Below are positions 42,441-54,943 of a DNA stretch of 64,000 bases, in pieces. The stretch spans positions 213,959,800 to 214,023,799 of the forward strand of contig NC_080540.1 in NCBI RefSeq assembly GCF_028640845.1, in the 5' to 3' direction. Source of the DNA: Ahaetulla prasina. Taxonomy: Eukaryota > Chordata > Lepidosauria > Squamata > Colubridae. How positions within the stretch are numbered: position 1 is the stretch's first letter; every line of letters starts with the position of its first letter. Under the pieces are notes generated by a model. It saw only the letters and a list, made by a program, of their open reading frames with translations. It ran no database searches and had not been told where the DNA came from. The position numbers were made by a program, and so were the translations under genes.

Positions 42441-45400
42441 GCTCTCACTTCTGTGCTTGACTCTGTGCTAGCTGTTTTCATATGCAGGGGGGCGTCGGAG
42501 GTAAATCCCGTCCATAGTCGGCATTTCTCTCAGGTTCTGACCAGAGGGGCTGCTTAATGTTTTAGAAATAATGGCTTAACTTTAGGTATCATATTTCCTT
42601 CTCTGTAGGTGATATTTCCTATAATTTTTCTCGAAGAGCATTTTAGGGTGACCCATTTATTTTTTTTTTAACATGGTGGAATATACTTGGAATATGAGGA
42701 GGAAAGGTGAGGAGGAGAGAGAGTTTGGTTTTTACTCCTTAGCTGTCTGTTTGCAGAGAGAAAACAAATGTGTATACATCCAAACCCATAGGTTGGAACA
42801 GTAGGCAGTTTGGTGAATGCTTTTTAAAAACCCTCTGCACGTTTTTATTTAATTAGAATATTCCTTCTGTGATCTTGATTCTACTGGTCCAGCCCCTTGT
42901 TCATTTTCTGCCACATTGCTATGATGTTTATGCAATCCACACATAGGGAGTTTGATTAAACCCTTTCTGATTTCTTCATTCTCAGAAGCCCACAAATGCT
43001 TTCCCAATGTGGTCTGAATAGCATCCAAGAATGAAATTGGATATAGTAGAATCAAGCATACTATAAAGGAAAGCCTTGTGCCCTGAACTAGTGATAGCAC
43101 TCCTGGGGAAGAGCTTGAGTTAAGAAAATTCTGAAGAAATCTTCAACTTGTAACCCAATGTTGGCATATTGTCATCAGCCATTGAAATCTTTTATTTCTT
43201 CTGGTTGTTCAGCATTGAAGCTCTGGTGGCAAAAAGCTATTGGCCCTTTTTTTGCTTTGCCCCCAAGTAAGAAAGAAAATGTGGATTCCAATGTCCAGTA
43301 TTATGTCTCTCTATGGTTTTCGTTTCTTTGCCAGAGAATTACTGTACTGACATTTAATGAATACTTTAGGATTGCCAGGAAACTCCAAATGAAAATCACT
43401 GGATAGAGATGGCAAGAAAAAAATAGGTTTTCTCCAGATAGCTGTATCCTTGTGTCTAGACACAAGGTGGTAGGGTCACTTAAAATGATCCTGGAGTGAT
43501 TAATTAGGGAAAAACAAACTGATTTATTAATCCAGTTTTAAAAGTTGCGTATATGTACAGATGCACACCCACACACATATATACTGTGTTATGAAGTATT
43601 ACCAAAAGCCTGATTTTCTCTTACATCGAGACCAGAAATTTGCTTTATTATAACTAAACATGCTTGATAGGTTACAGGGCATGGATGATGCCTCTAGACT
43701 ATAATCTTGGAGATTCAACATGTGAACAAGACTCACTGAATTTAGTAGGCTTGACCTATGAATGCAGATATCTAGGACTGTAGTATTACTATAGTAATAA
43801 TGATTGGGATGATTACTTTAAGAGGATATGTTTGTAGTATCTAATCTGATTCACATGTGTTATATGAAATACCATGCCTGCTTAAAGCTCACTCATCTAA
43901 CATGAGGGAGGCTAATATACTCTATAAAAACTGGCCTTTTTCTGAATTAAAGGTTTAATTGATATTAACTTGCATAACTATAGCACATCTTCATAGCATA
44001 TCTTAATATGGAAAAGGTTTTAATAAAGACAAATACTGTCATTGATATATTTGATATACATTGTGACCAGGCCAGCTTAATTTTCAGCCAGTAGTTTCAA
44101 CCAGTCAAGATTGAAAAGTTTTTAAGTTTCGGAGATCCTTGTAGGTATAATTTTGTATGCTGTATAATAATCAAATTATTGATTGCCTTTATCAGAGAGC
44201 TGTCTGCTGTTTTCTGATAAAAGGCTTAAAGACAGCAGCAGATGAGCTGAAGTAAGTTTTGTGACTTGCTTTCTTACTGCAACATTGCTAGAATAGTTGT
44301 GTCAGGACCTGAGAGGGTTCCTTCCCCCTCTTTTTTTTTAAAGCTCAATTTTATTTGAGATTTTACTGGATCATTTTTATACAAATTTAGCTAAACTTTG
44401 AATGGCTTGCCACAAAACCTGGAGAGATAGGGGTGGGTGGGCAGAAAAGGCTGTTTTCATTTTGATACAACATTTTATGTGTCCTAAGTGTGAAATTCAT
44501 CATGTGGAGATAACTATAAACTAATATAAAGTATTATTGTTAGCAAAGAAAAATTATATGGGCTTCTGGAGTGGTTTCAGGGGAAAAAAGAAAATCACAT
44601 GAATTAGACCTCAAAACTGCATAATTGGTTCCCTATTGTATGAGTGGATAACTGGAGAATACCTCTGGTAAAGCACAAGTTAGGTGAAATGCCAATTTTA
44701 GAAGGAAGGAAAAGAATAAGAAAATACTGAGTCAATATCCTGTGCATATTTATTTAATTGCATTTCAGTAAGAATTACTTATCGGAAGTATTCTTACAGT
44801 TGCAGCTTGAGGGGAGCAGAGCAATCTTTCTGGAAAAAAAAAATCAGCATATGTGTCTTCACTCTCAACTGCCAATGCTCTGCTAAGGCAACACCCAGTA
44901 CAGGGAGCACAATAAGAAAAATGTTCTTTCTGCAAAGCAAATGTGAAAAATGGAGGCCTATGTATTTCCCAGTGTTATGAGTTGGCTATTAATTATTTTA
45001 CTTGGCAGTCCTTGTTTTCTAAGAAGAAAAGGAGCTTCATTTATCTACGATTTTTTTTTAAAAGCATCTGTCATATGTTCTGATGTTATCTAAGATCATG
45101 GCATTGCTTTTAAATTAGTCAGATTCCTCTGATTTATCCTTTATTTTGCTGTTTAGCTAAATGAGTAAGATTCCATATGTTTGTGCTGCTTCAGTAAAAT
45201 GACACATCTTGCTGCATTTATTTTGTGTCTAGACATTCTATGAAAGGTCTCTAGGTGGAAATGTTTTCCTGTGTAGAAAGAACAGAAGAAATACAAACTA
45301 CAAGAGATGTTCTTCTATGACAGCTAAGCTATCTCTAAGCCCTATAATCCATTTAACAGGTACCAGTGAATTAAACTGAACATCCCGGGACAATATTGTT

Positions 45401-45785
45401 AAGTTGTAAACTATAATGGATGTGGTCTTAAGGTTCTCCTAAGACATTTTGTTGCCTGAAGGGAGAGGCAAAATGGAGTGCTCAAATCTGTATGCTGAAA
45501 CCAATCAGACTGGCCACTATTTCCCACCATGGTTAGTATGTTTTATGGTACTGAGCACAACAGGCTAATGCAAGGCTATGTTTTGTGATGTATACCATAG
45601 AAGGATCTCCCCCCCCCCCCCATGATTTCTTTCCACTTGTGGGATAGCAGCCATTCTCTGATTGTTGGTAGAGTTTTTCTTGCATAATCTTGAATGGGTG
45701 AAGAAAGTTGGTCTCCTTGCTGCTAGAAATGCACCTTCACGGTTATTGCCCGAAAGTGGATAGGCACGCAGTATTCAATTGAATT
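42441..45785. other. Unassigned sequence, likely intronic
   Basis: Over 3 kb without recognisable repeats or coding exons. A CA-rich patch occurs near 43560-43590 and a C run at about 45608-45621. It may be part of the first intron of the gene starting in the CpG island. Confidence 0.5.
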
Positions 45786-46975
45786 GAATATTTTAGTTGA
45801 CCAGGTTTGATTATACATACAAGGAATTTGACTCCGGTGCAGTTTACATGCAGTGTACACTCAGTGTACATGCAAAGCAACAGAATAATGGTCATCATCA
45901 TACCAATAAGAGTGGGGAGTAAGAAAGATAAGAGGGAATAATCGATAAGAAGGAATAATGATACTACATCTCTTCTACATGGTAAATATGCATAGATGTC
46001 AGATAGCACTGTGAGAATTAGGTGTTCAGCAGAGAGATGGCCAAGGGGAAAAACTGTCCCTGTGTCTAGTTGTTTTAGCCTGTGTTGCTGTGTAACACCG
46101 TCCGGAGAGGAAGAGTAGAAAACAGTTTATGTCCAGGATGTGATATCTTCTGAGCCCTCCTTCTGAACTGCACAATATATAGATCTTCTGTAGAAGTCAG
46201 GCTGGTTGCAGTTGTCTTTCTGCAGTCTTAACTACCTGCTGGAATCTGTACCTGTGCTGTAGCAAACCAGACAGTTATAGAAGTAGAAATGCAGACTCAA
46301 TAACTCTTCTGTAAAACGGTTTCATCAACTTCTGAGGCAGTCAGAAGTTCCTGAGTTGACCCAGGAAGAATGTTCTTTGTTGTGCCTTTTTAATGCTGTT
46401 TCTAATATCCATTTCAAGTCCTGGGAGGTTATAATAAAACCCCAAAAGTTGAAGGACTCTACTGCTGATGCTGTCAAATACTGTAAGAGGTGGTAAAATA
46501 AAAGGGTTGCTCCTAAAATCCACTTTTATCTCTACAGTTTTAAGCATATTCAGCTCCAAATTATTACAGCTGCACCACAGGGCCAGTTGTTCAACCTTCT
46601 GCCTATATGCAGACTCATCACATCTGTAAACTTCAGAACTTTTAACAGAGGGTTCCCTTGAGGTGCAGTCATTGGTACATGCACCTGAGCAACAGACAGT
46701 GTACACATCCCTGAGGGGCACCTGTACTCATTGCCCAGGTTCTAGATGTAGTTTTCCCTAACCTCATCTGTTGCTTCCTGTCAAAAAAACTGATTATCCA
46801 ATTAGAAGTATGATGAGTAGATACAGTGAATTCAATCTTTATTAAATTCGGTATCTTCCAGATATGCTGGATGAGCTGTTTGGCTATCCTGGGAGAATAT
46901 ATGGCATTTAGAGGACACCAAAGCTGCATTAGAAGATTGCATGGAGCCAAATTAACATTTATTCATAGGCCAAAG
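45786..46975 (-). mobile_element. Old Snake1-related CR1/L3 LINE
   Basis: Minus-strand sequence follows the Snake1 order: 3' end ACACTCAGTGTACATGC, then AACAGTTTATGTCCAGGATG, AGAAGAATGTTC-like segments, and upstream RT blocks including STGAPQGCVH. It is much more diverged than the copies at 3998, 20113 and 36014. It has no microsatellite tail. Confidence 0.75.
46341..46950 (-). pseudogene. Decayed Snake1-like RT fragments
   Basis: Two frames carry RT remnants. 46669-46950 has SNWIISFFDRKQQMRLGKTT and STGAPQGCVH, and 46341-46721 has ESAYRQKVEQLALWCSCNNL and KKAQQRTFFLGQL. The FADD box has been lost between them (deletion or frame change). Confidence 0.7.
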
Positions 46976-47044
46976 TTGATGATTTTTTAAAATTTACAGC
47001 TGGTTCTATAAATATACTGATTCTCACTCAAATGCAATTGCAGA

Positions 47045-47215
47045 AATCAATCAACCAGTGGAATAGCTGGCCTTCAGAAGTTGTGGATGCTGCATCACTG
47101 GAGGCTTTCAAAAATAGACTGGACAACTATTTGTCTGAAATGGTATAAGGTCTCGTGCTCGAGCAGGCTGTTGGATTAGAAGACCTCCAAGGTCCCTTAA
47201 AAGTCTACTAGTCTA
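47045..47215 (+). mobile_element. CR1 LINE 3' fragment
   Basis: ACCAGTGGAATAGCTGGCCT, GTTGTGGATGCTGCATCACT and GAAGACCTCCAAGGTCCCTT match the end of the CR1 copy at 34131. Confidence 0.85.
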
Positions 47216-48103
47216 TGTACTATTTCAGTCAATATTTTAGTCCTTGACCATTATATTGTATAACAAAAACTACACAAACTTACCAGTTATTGTGTGAAAC
47301 CTTTACAAGACTGTATATGTATATACACATAAAGTACGGCCCATACATATTATAGAATGATTAAATCTATAAAACACTATAGAACTAACTAAAATAATGC
47401 CTAATTAGATTACAGTAGTAATTATTTTTAAATGATCATTATTATCCAAGACAATGTAAAACTAAGACATTAAAAAGCTAAAATAAAACAGCAAAGTTCA
47501 AAATGGAGAATATAAATATAAACCATCTCTGGGCCAGTTAACACAGACTATTATTAAAATTTCAGCCAAGATTATGTGCTGCTGCACCAAATTTTGGCTA
47601 CATTATGAATTGTGGAAGAGGTGATATCTAGAAGTAATAGGCTAGCAAAAAATTGATGCTTACAGGCTAATAATCTTGAGAATGATGGGTAAGAAGTACT
47701 TCTAAAGGATATAATGCGAAGACAGACATAGCTGATTATTTCAATTTGTCCTGCAATCACAAGGCAGGAAAATTCCATGAAACATTTTTTTTCAACAATT
47801 TCAGGAGGGCTGTGGGTGCCTTGGAACATTTATCTATGTATGTATAAACTTCAGGTACCACCGAATATCTTCAACATTCACTAAAAGGAAGATTTGGCAG
47901 TCATGCAAGATCAAATTATTGTTCTATATCCATTATATGCTGTCTCAGGAGAGTTCTTGCCTCTTGCATCACTACCAAAAAATGTGAGGGAGAAAACCAA
48001 GTACTAAATAGCATTTGTTTCTATATCTAGGTCTGTTGAAAAAAGATATAGTCTTTAACAAGTTAAGCATGGATGATTATATCTTGACCTTCACCAGGAC
48101 TAC
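47216..48103. other. Unassigned sequence
   Basis: No gene or named repeat recognised. Confidence 0.5.
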
Positions 48104-48111
48104 CTCCAGTC

Positions 48112-48284
48112 CAGTGGTGGGTTGCTACTGGTTCGGTCCAGATGTTGTGAACCGGTAATAATGATGGGAGTTTCCACCCACCCACCCAATGTCATCACAG
48201 ACAATCTGTGCATGTGCAGAAGCTTCGCGTGTGTGCGCGCTCCCATTGCAAACTGGTAGCGAAGGTAAGTGGAACCCACCGCTG
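48112..48284. mobile_element. hAT-type MITE (173 bp)
   Basis: Begins CAGTGGTGGGTTGCTACTGG and ends AGTGGAACCCACCGCTG, with flanking 8-mers CTCCAGTC and CTCCAATC. It contains GTGAACCGGTAATAATG and CTGTGCATGTGCAG. Confidence 0.88.
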
Positions 48285-48292
48285 CTCCAATC

Positions 48293-50125
48293 ACAGCCCA
48301 ACATTTGAGAGACAACAATGTTAGCTGAAGAACAGCTCTTTAAAAAAACTGGAGGACAGAATGACATCCAGAGGGGCAAAAATCAGACGGCCACACTGAT
48401 CTTGTAAAGAATTATTTCTAATAGCTTAGCATCAAAGAGTTTAATAGCTACTGGTGTGCAGTAGCTTTCTCTAACTTGGAAAAACTTTGAAACAGTAGTG
48501 GTTATTCTTCTGAACATATAATAGTCATATATTTTCCACTGTGCTATAAGCATGAATAATTCAAATATATAAAGCATAGTGTTTGTACATTGAAGTTGGT
48601 TATATCTTTGGTTTCTTCGGATAGAAAAAGTTTTGATTTTTAAAACATAATTTATTTCCATCTGAGTCCCCTTGCTCTGTTTATCCAGTGTGATATTGGA
48701 AATAATGATCACATTGTCAAAATAAAGTAAGCCAGAAAGGTGCTTTTGTGACAGTTTTGGTGGCAAACAGAGATCAGTTATGGAGGATTTCTAACTTCTA
48801 GAAATGAGTTCAGGAAATAGAGTCAAATAGTGGGAATTATGTTTATAAAAACTGCTGTTTGTGTAAAACTGAAGTCTATCATGCTGAGCTGTTTTTATCA
48901 GTTTAAATGAGATTGTGTATGAATCTGAAGTAATTTTAATTGAGCGTATTGATTTGTTAGAAAAGTATGTGGAAATAGTTATATGGCATTACATTTATTG
49001 AAAGAATAGTTATGAGAAAACATGGTATTTGGATTTGATCTTTCTGTGTACTTAATTTTTTCTGAACACATAAATCATTTTCTGCATTATAAATGACAGA
49101 TTCCTAGTTGCATAGGGTAAGATCTTTACCTTCAACACAGTATAGCCTTTATAGTCATTGTACATATGTATACAACAAAATTGTTTACATGAAATTTATC
49201 AATAATTTCTTTCAATGAAGTTGTAAATCTAACTTTTATCTATCATTTTTCAGATACCTTAGCCAATTGTTTTCTATTTACAAAGTGGGATTTTTTAGTA
49301 AAGTGAAACTATTCTGTGGGACGTGCACATTACTTTTTTTACAAATAGAATCTAATTTGTTTCTCAACAAGCTTAACACTTTAACTTCTTCTGTTACATG
49401 TTTGTACTGTAGAACAAATTTATTCCTAATATATTATTCCTCCATGAATGATAAAGAGAGATTTGTGAGAGGTATTTTTGGGGGGGCGGGGGCACTGAAA
49501 TTTATTTTTTAACTTTGTGATAGCCAGAAGTGGAATCAATTCATATAACATTCTAGCTCCAACTTTGGCCATATTGGCTAAGGGTTATGTTTTTTTCCCC
49601 CCTCAAAACTTCTTGGGTTTCCAATTTAAAGACAACCGTTACTCCAAACTGGGAGAGGAAACTTGTTGCTTTGGGAGCAAACCTGTTACTTTTTCCTATT
49701 GATTAATTGAACCATTAAGTTCCTATATCTTAACCAATTTAGTTTTTAGCGAAAACAATATTTTATGAATATTAAAAAAACAAATTAATTTTAAAATATT
49801 TTAAATTTTATATTCTTTTAAGTGACAATTGGGATAAAATTTTATTGTATTTTATAATTTTCTTTTGTCTTAACCCCCCCCTCTCACATATATTTTCTGG
49901 AAACAATGTTCAAGGAAGAACACTCAGTTTTTTCACATAACCAGAACTTACCAGTAAGCCAATCACTTAAAAAAAAATTAAATATATAATATTTATAATA
50001 TTATGTAAATATACAATATGCATAATGGCTTTCTTCCTGTGCTGTATTCCATCTATAATTTATCACCAATTAACATAATAAATGTGCAATCTATAAACTG
50101 CTTGAGCAGTTCTCATATTTAGTAG
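48293..50125. other. Unassigned AT-rich sequence
   Basis: No gene or named repeat recognised. Short A/T runs and a G run near 49481-49492. Confidence 0.5.
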
Positions 50126-50412
50126 CTAGTTTGCTTCTGAGTCAAGGTGATGATTGCTACCTTTGAGGCCCTAATTGGCATAGGGCCTGGTTATTTGAGG
50201 GACCACTTGTTTCCCATTGTATCTGCCTGACCAGTTGGTGCATTCCAGGTTCCATCAATTCAACACTACCTCCTATCAGGACCCCAGAAGCAGGCCTTCT
50301 CCATAGTAGTGCCTGCACTCAGGAATGAGGTTTTTCCAAGGTTCAAACAACCCTCACCCTTCTGGTATTTTGAAGGCCTTCAAAGACCTGGCTTTTCACC
50401 AAACCTTTAATA
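50126..50412 (+). mobile_element. L2-type LINE 3' fragment
   Basis: AGGCCCTAATTGGCATAGGG, CTGGTTATTTGAGGGACCAC and GAAGCAGGCCTTCTCC parallel the ORF2 end of the L2 copy at 37341. Diverged. An L1 element has inserted at its downstream end. Confidence 0.65.
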
Positions 50413-50583
50413 ATAACAATTTATGAAATTGAGGGACGAAGGGAGGAATTATACATGGTTTCAGTACAGACAATTGCAAACTAGATGGAAAATAGATCAG
50501 AAAATTGGTATTAGGCAAAGTGATGATAACTTGGTAAAACAAAAGAACAAGGCCAACAGCATATTAAGAGATTATATAATGTA

Positions 50584-51225
50584 TTGGTAGAAATTGATTC
50601 AGAAACAGAGTTGGTTAAAGATTTTATGGTAAGATGGGCACAAAATTTTCAACAACCTATAATGTTAGAAACATGGGAAAAAATTTGGGTGAGGAATGTT
50701 AAATTTACACAAGCACAAAACCTAAGAGAAAATTTTTATAAAATGTTTTATAGGTGGCATTTAGATCCGAAAAAACTGTCGTGTATGTATCCAAATGTGA
50801 AAGCAAAATGTTGGAGATGTGATTGTGAGGATGCTACTTATTATCATATATGGTGGACCTGTAAAAAAGTTAAAGCTTTTTGGATTAAAATATGGTGGAT
50901 TATGCAGAACATTTTGAAAAAGAAGATTAAGTTTACTCCACAGTTCTTATTAGGAATAATTTCAGACTGTACAGTTATAGAGACTGAATTGATTTTGAAC
51001 TTAATAACTGCTGCGAGACTATTGATAGCACAATATTGGAATAAAGAAGATTTACCTACAATTGGAGAATGGACAAGTAAAGTATCAAATCTAGCAGAAA
51101 TGGCAAAAATTTCTGCGTGTTTGAAAGACTATACACAAGAAAAATATATTTTGGAATGGAGAAAGTGGATTGATTATATTCAAAATAAGTATCAGATTAA
51201 AAAATATCAATTAATTTTTGAGTGA
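50584..51225 (+). pseudogene. L1 ORF2 C-terminal domain (213 aa)
   Basis: NFYKMFYRWHLDPKKLSCMY, then KCWRCDCEDATYYHIWWTCK (a CxxC...HxxxxC cysteine/histidine motif) and VKAFWIKIWWIM are typical of L1 ORF2 C-terminal regions. The endonuclease and RT domains are lost. The frame is open to its stop at 51223-51225, so the insertion is probably recent. Confidence 0.88.
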
Positions 51226-51363
51226 AGGTAGGATTTGTTTTATATTAGTATGTTTAAGAAAGAGGGGAATTGACAGTGAAGGTGTGAAGCGATTGAGCAT
51301 TATGTTTTATGTTTTATTTTAGATTATGTTTGTTAGATATTATACCCTGTATTCTGTTCTGGG

Positions 51364-51740
51364 AAGTCTCGGGGAGGGGGGGAAGGGGAAAGGGGGGGAG
51401 GGGGAAGATTACAAATTGATTGATTGCCAATGTACAGGAATAATTGAAGAATTAAATAAGTTGGAATGGTGTAAAGTCGGGGCTGCTCAGCAACCACTCC
51501 AGAAGGGAAAGGGTAGGGAGAGAGGAGTAGAGAGAAGAAAGAAACTAGGTAGGTAGGTAGGTAGGAAAGAAGGGAGGGGGAATAAAGGGATAGGAGGAGA
51601 AGAAGGAGGGGAAGTGAGAGGGTTAGAAAGGGTGGAAGTGAGAAGCGGGAAGGAGGAGAGGAAGTAGGAAAGTGAGGAGGAGGAAGGATGGGGAAAGTAG
51701 AAGAAGGTAGAGAAGGGTAGAAAGAATTAAGGAAGGGAGG
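51364..51740 (+). other. Polypurine, G-run-rich L1 3' UTR
   Basis: Almost only G and A on the plus strand, with at least five runs of four or more G within 51371-51406, then AGGT, GGGA and GAAG units. The first block fits the intramolecular G-quadruplex pattern. G-rich 3' UTRs are characteristic of L1. Confidence 0.75.
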
Positions 51741-51882
51741 CTGGGGAGGCCTGATTGAGCACAATTTATGGGAAGGACTAATTGTTGGATAATTGATTGT
51801 ACTGTACACTGGTCAAATTGTTGAAATAATTATGGAAAATAAAAACTTTTTCTTAAAATAATAATAATGATAACAATTTATG

Positions 51883-52663
51883 CCCCTTTGTTCTTTTTCT
51901 TTATTCCCGTCTGGGTTTGTTCTCTCAACCATCTGTCTGTTTTTTTATGTGTTTTGCATTGTTTTTCTGTTGTTTTTTTTTACTGATTATTAAATTGTCC
52001 AGCATTTACATAGCTTCAAAAATAAAATGGATAAAAATACTTTTCTTTTTTTTTGAGCAAGAGGGGATCTTTTACTGAACTGTCTAGGATGGGCCCTGGT
52101 CTTATTTTGGTCTAAATACTAATACTGGACCTATTTTTCTATTGCTTGTGATCTGTGGTCCTCTGGCTAATACTTTGTGTGGAGATGGCCTGCACTATTA
52201 TTCATCTGATTACTAGCTTAGTTATGTTTTGATTTTCCTGCCTCATGGACAAAATTGTTCTTGGCATGTTTGAATGACATTTTAGTGACTCTGTTACCAG
52301 AATGCCAGCCATTTTGTTTTGTTTATGTTCCTTTCCTTCTTCCCCAGAAACCAATGTTTGAAATAATATTTGCAATCACACTGATCAGAGAAGTGCTTCT
52401 GATGAGAAACTAATCTTGAATTCCCTTTGAATCCTGAAGCTGAATCCTGTCTGCTTTGCAAAGGAATTTCTTTCTTTTTATTGATGCGCTGCTGGCTATT
52501 TCATTAGACTGTTTCTTGTAAAATTTATGCTGCATGGGAATAACCTCCGTCCTTACACCATAACTTAGAGGAGTAATGTGCATGCTGTTTTCTGGTAAAG
52601 AAAATACATAAATTTGTATGACTATCACCATTATGTGTCAGAAATGTATGTATGTTTTTGAGA
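51883..52663. other. Unassigned sequence
   Basis: Possibly the rest of the L2 host at its start; otherwise no gene or named repeat. Confidence 0.45.
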
Positions 52664-52880
52664 GTCAATTTAGTGTAGTGGTGAAGACTAAAAGCTGGGA
52701 GAACATGAGTTCTTATTTTACCTTAAGCACAAATTAACTTAGGTGACCTTGGCCAGCCGCTTTCTCTCAGCCCTAGGAAACAGAAAATGGCAAATCATTT
52801 CTGAAAAACTTTGACAAGAAAACTTTCGGGATATATCCAAGCGGTCTCCAAGATTTGGACACAATTTAACAGAAGAAAAA
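52664..52880 (+). mobile_element. tRNA-derived SINE, second type
   Basis: GAGTCAATTTAGTGTAGTGG head, GAACATGAGTTCTTATTTTA (B-box area), CTTTCTCTCAGCCCTAGGAA body, and CCAAGATTTGGACACAATTT tail in the position of a BovB-like GAGTCGGACACGACT end. Confidence 0.7.
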
Positions 52881-52912
52881 AAAAGTGTTGTGTGCGTGCA
52901 CACATATGTACA

Positions 52913-52932
52913 CATAGTACATATGTACTATG
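52913..52932. repeat. Perfect 20-bp palindrome
   Basis: CATAGTACATATGTACTATG is its own reverse complement, next to alternating purine-pyrimidine GTGTGCGTGCACACATATG. No known function. Confidence 0.9.
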
Positions 52933-53298
52933 AAGATCAGATGAAACAAACAGCATTGGTAGGCAGGAAACAGGTGAATTCTAATAATGTTGGGTCATAA
53001 CAACACTTTCTCTAAACAGTTCTTTAAAAAAAACTTAATTTTGTATTGTCTTCTGTCAATTGTATAGCTCATCCTCTTCCCACTTAAACGCAACTTTTGG
53101 CTTCCAATTGGGCAGCATATTATTTTCTTGGCAATGATATGGCATCTCTTTGCCACTTCAGTTCTTTCCCTGCCCAATTGAATTTCTTTTAATGACTGAT
53201 ACATGAATGCAGGGTTGTGGTTTTTACTTTGAATTTCCACATTTTTCTTCAAAACAGAGATGTACACAAAGAAAAATAAACAACAATTTGATTTTGAG

Positions 53299-53510
53299 AG
53301 CCGATTTTTTATAGTGTTAAGGTGCCAGACTGAAAACTGTAAATTGTAGTCCACATTTGGCATAAATCCAGCTGGAAAACTTTGGGCCAAGCACTCACTC
53401 TCAGCCCTAAGAAGAAAGCAGTGACAAACCACTTATGAAAATGCTGGCAGGAAAGGTCACATCTTTGTTCACCTCCAATTGCTGGGAGTCAATCCTAATT
53501 TTAAGATAAT
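53299..53510 (+). mobile_element. tRNA-derived SINE, second type
   Basis: GAGCCGATTTTTTATAGTGT head, GGTGCCAGACTGAAAACTG, GGGCCAAGCACTCACTCTCA and CAATTGCTGGGAGTCAATCC tail. Same order as the copies at 11912 and 52664. Confidence 0.7.
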
Positions 53511-54250
53511 AATGATTAAAAAAAAGAAACTGAAGGCTTGATTTTGTCTGCTCAAGAGCAATCTATTTAAATTAAAGCATAAGTGAAAAATCATCAAAAG
53601 ATTCAAAATGCAGATTGTGCAAAGAGTCAGCAGAAACAGTAGATTATTTACTCAGATCATGCACAAAGATTGCACAGATTTATAAACGACATACAGCTAC
53701 CAAAATGATTCACTGGAACATGTTTTAAAATTATCACATGCCATTAACGAAAAATAGATGGGAAGCTGGAGTTGAAAAAGTAAGTTAAAATGAGCAGATT
53801 AAAATATTGTGAGATTCTAAATATGAACTGATAAACTCTTGGTTTATAACAATCCAGATTTAACTCTGGTTGAAAAGAAGAAAGTGTGGATAATTGATGT
53901 ATCAATATCAAGAGATAGTGGAATAGAAGGCAAAGAGTTGGAGATAAAATATCAAGATTTGAATATCGAAATTGAAAGATTAGACGTAAAGCGAAAGGCC
54001 ACACTGCTTGGATTGTCATATATATTACATAATGCATTTTAACATCCTAAATTTTTAGGAAGATTTTGATGTGTATGAAGATCAGCACCAGCTAAAGTAC
54101 TGGAAGCTGTGATTTCACATTTCTCTCCATAATAAAAATATTAATAGTAAAATTATATGGGGAAAGTTGAAAAGCTTAAATGATTGTACAATATAGGAAT
54201 TTTTCCTTTGAACTTATGGTTTCCTACAATATGCATACAAATAAATATAA
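53511..54250. other. Unassigned sequence
   Basis: No gene or named repeat recognised. Confidence 0.5.
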
Positions 54251-54251
54251 A

Positions 54252-54376
54252 ACATCTGTTAGCTTGTTGTTAGTTGCGAAGTTGTGTCCGACCCATCATG
54301 ACCCCATGGACAACGTTCCTCCAGGCCTTCCTATCCTCTACCATCTTCTAGAGTCCATTTAAGCTCACGCCTATCC
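54252..54376 (-). mobile_element. BovB/RTE LINE 3' end fragment
   Basis: TGTTGTTAGTTGCGAAGTTG, TGTCCGACCCATCATGACCC, CATGGACAACGTTCCTCCAG and GAGTCCATTTAAGCTCACGC are the reverse complement of the BovB 3' end common in squamates. Confidence 0.75.
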
Positions 54377-54676
54377 GTTAGCTAGGTTTACATTAGAAAG
54401 ATTATGCAGAATATTTTTGTGTTTCCGCAGTAGAATTCACAATCTGGCAGATTTGTTTCAGCTAATACAATTTTGAGAAGAAATCCAAATAAAATTTTAA
54501 AAAAATAAAGCACCTATCTTTTTCAGTGGAATGAAATGGCGGTTTTTAACTACTGCATTTGTTTTTACAAATTTCTAATTTGACCTAATTTCTATGGTAG
54601 CAGAATTTTTAAATGGAATGATTATGGATTGTTTGTATAGGCAGAATTATTTATATTAAATCTGTTCTTGTAGATA

Positions 54677-54935
54677 AGGGGTGTCAAATTAAATTTCATT
54701 GAAAGCTGCATCAGGGTTATGTTTGACCACGAAGTGGGGGGGGCAGGTGGACATGGCCAGGGTGGGTGTGGCGAGTTTGATGTCACTCCTGTCGGGGGCT
54801 CCTGTAGTGGCCCGACCGCTCTGCCAGTGAAAACGGAGCTCAGGAGGGCCTCTCCATTTTCATTGCAGAGGCAATGCGGGCCAGATCTAAGCACCCCACG
54901 GGCTGGATCCGGCCCACGGGCCTTGACACTTCTGT
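54677..54935. mobile_element. hAT-like element (259 bp), perfect 8-bp TSD
   Basis: Left end AGGGGTGTCAAATT and right end CCTTGACACTTCTGT are inverted partners, flanked by identical TGTAGATA at 54669-54676 and 54936-54943. GCTGGATCCGGCCCACGGGC near the right end is typical of a widespread hAT group. Non-coding. Confidence 0.85.
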
Positions 54936-54943
54936 TGTAGATA

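Larger units (their letters stand above)
50426..51869 (+). mobile_element. L1 LINE, 5'-truncated, with 13-bp TSD
   Basis: Flanked by ATAACAATTTATG at 50413-50425 and 51870-51882. It contains the L1 ORF2 C-terminus, a long G/A-rich 3' UTR and an A-rich end (AAAATAAAAACTTTTTCTTA). The target-duplication length and A-rich tail fit target-primed reverse transcription. Confidence 0.88.

Noticed and set aside
53744..54042. 97-aa and 67-aa opposite-strand frames
   Set aside because: AT-rich, no motif, mutually exclusive; consistent with chance.
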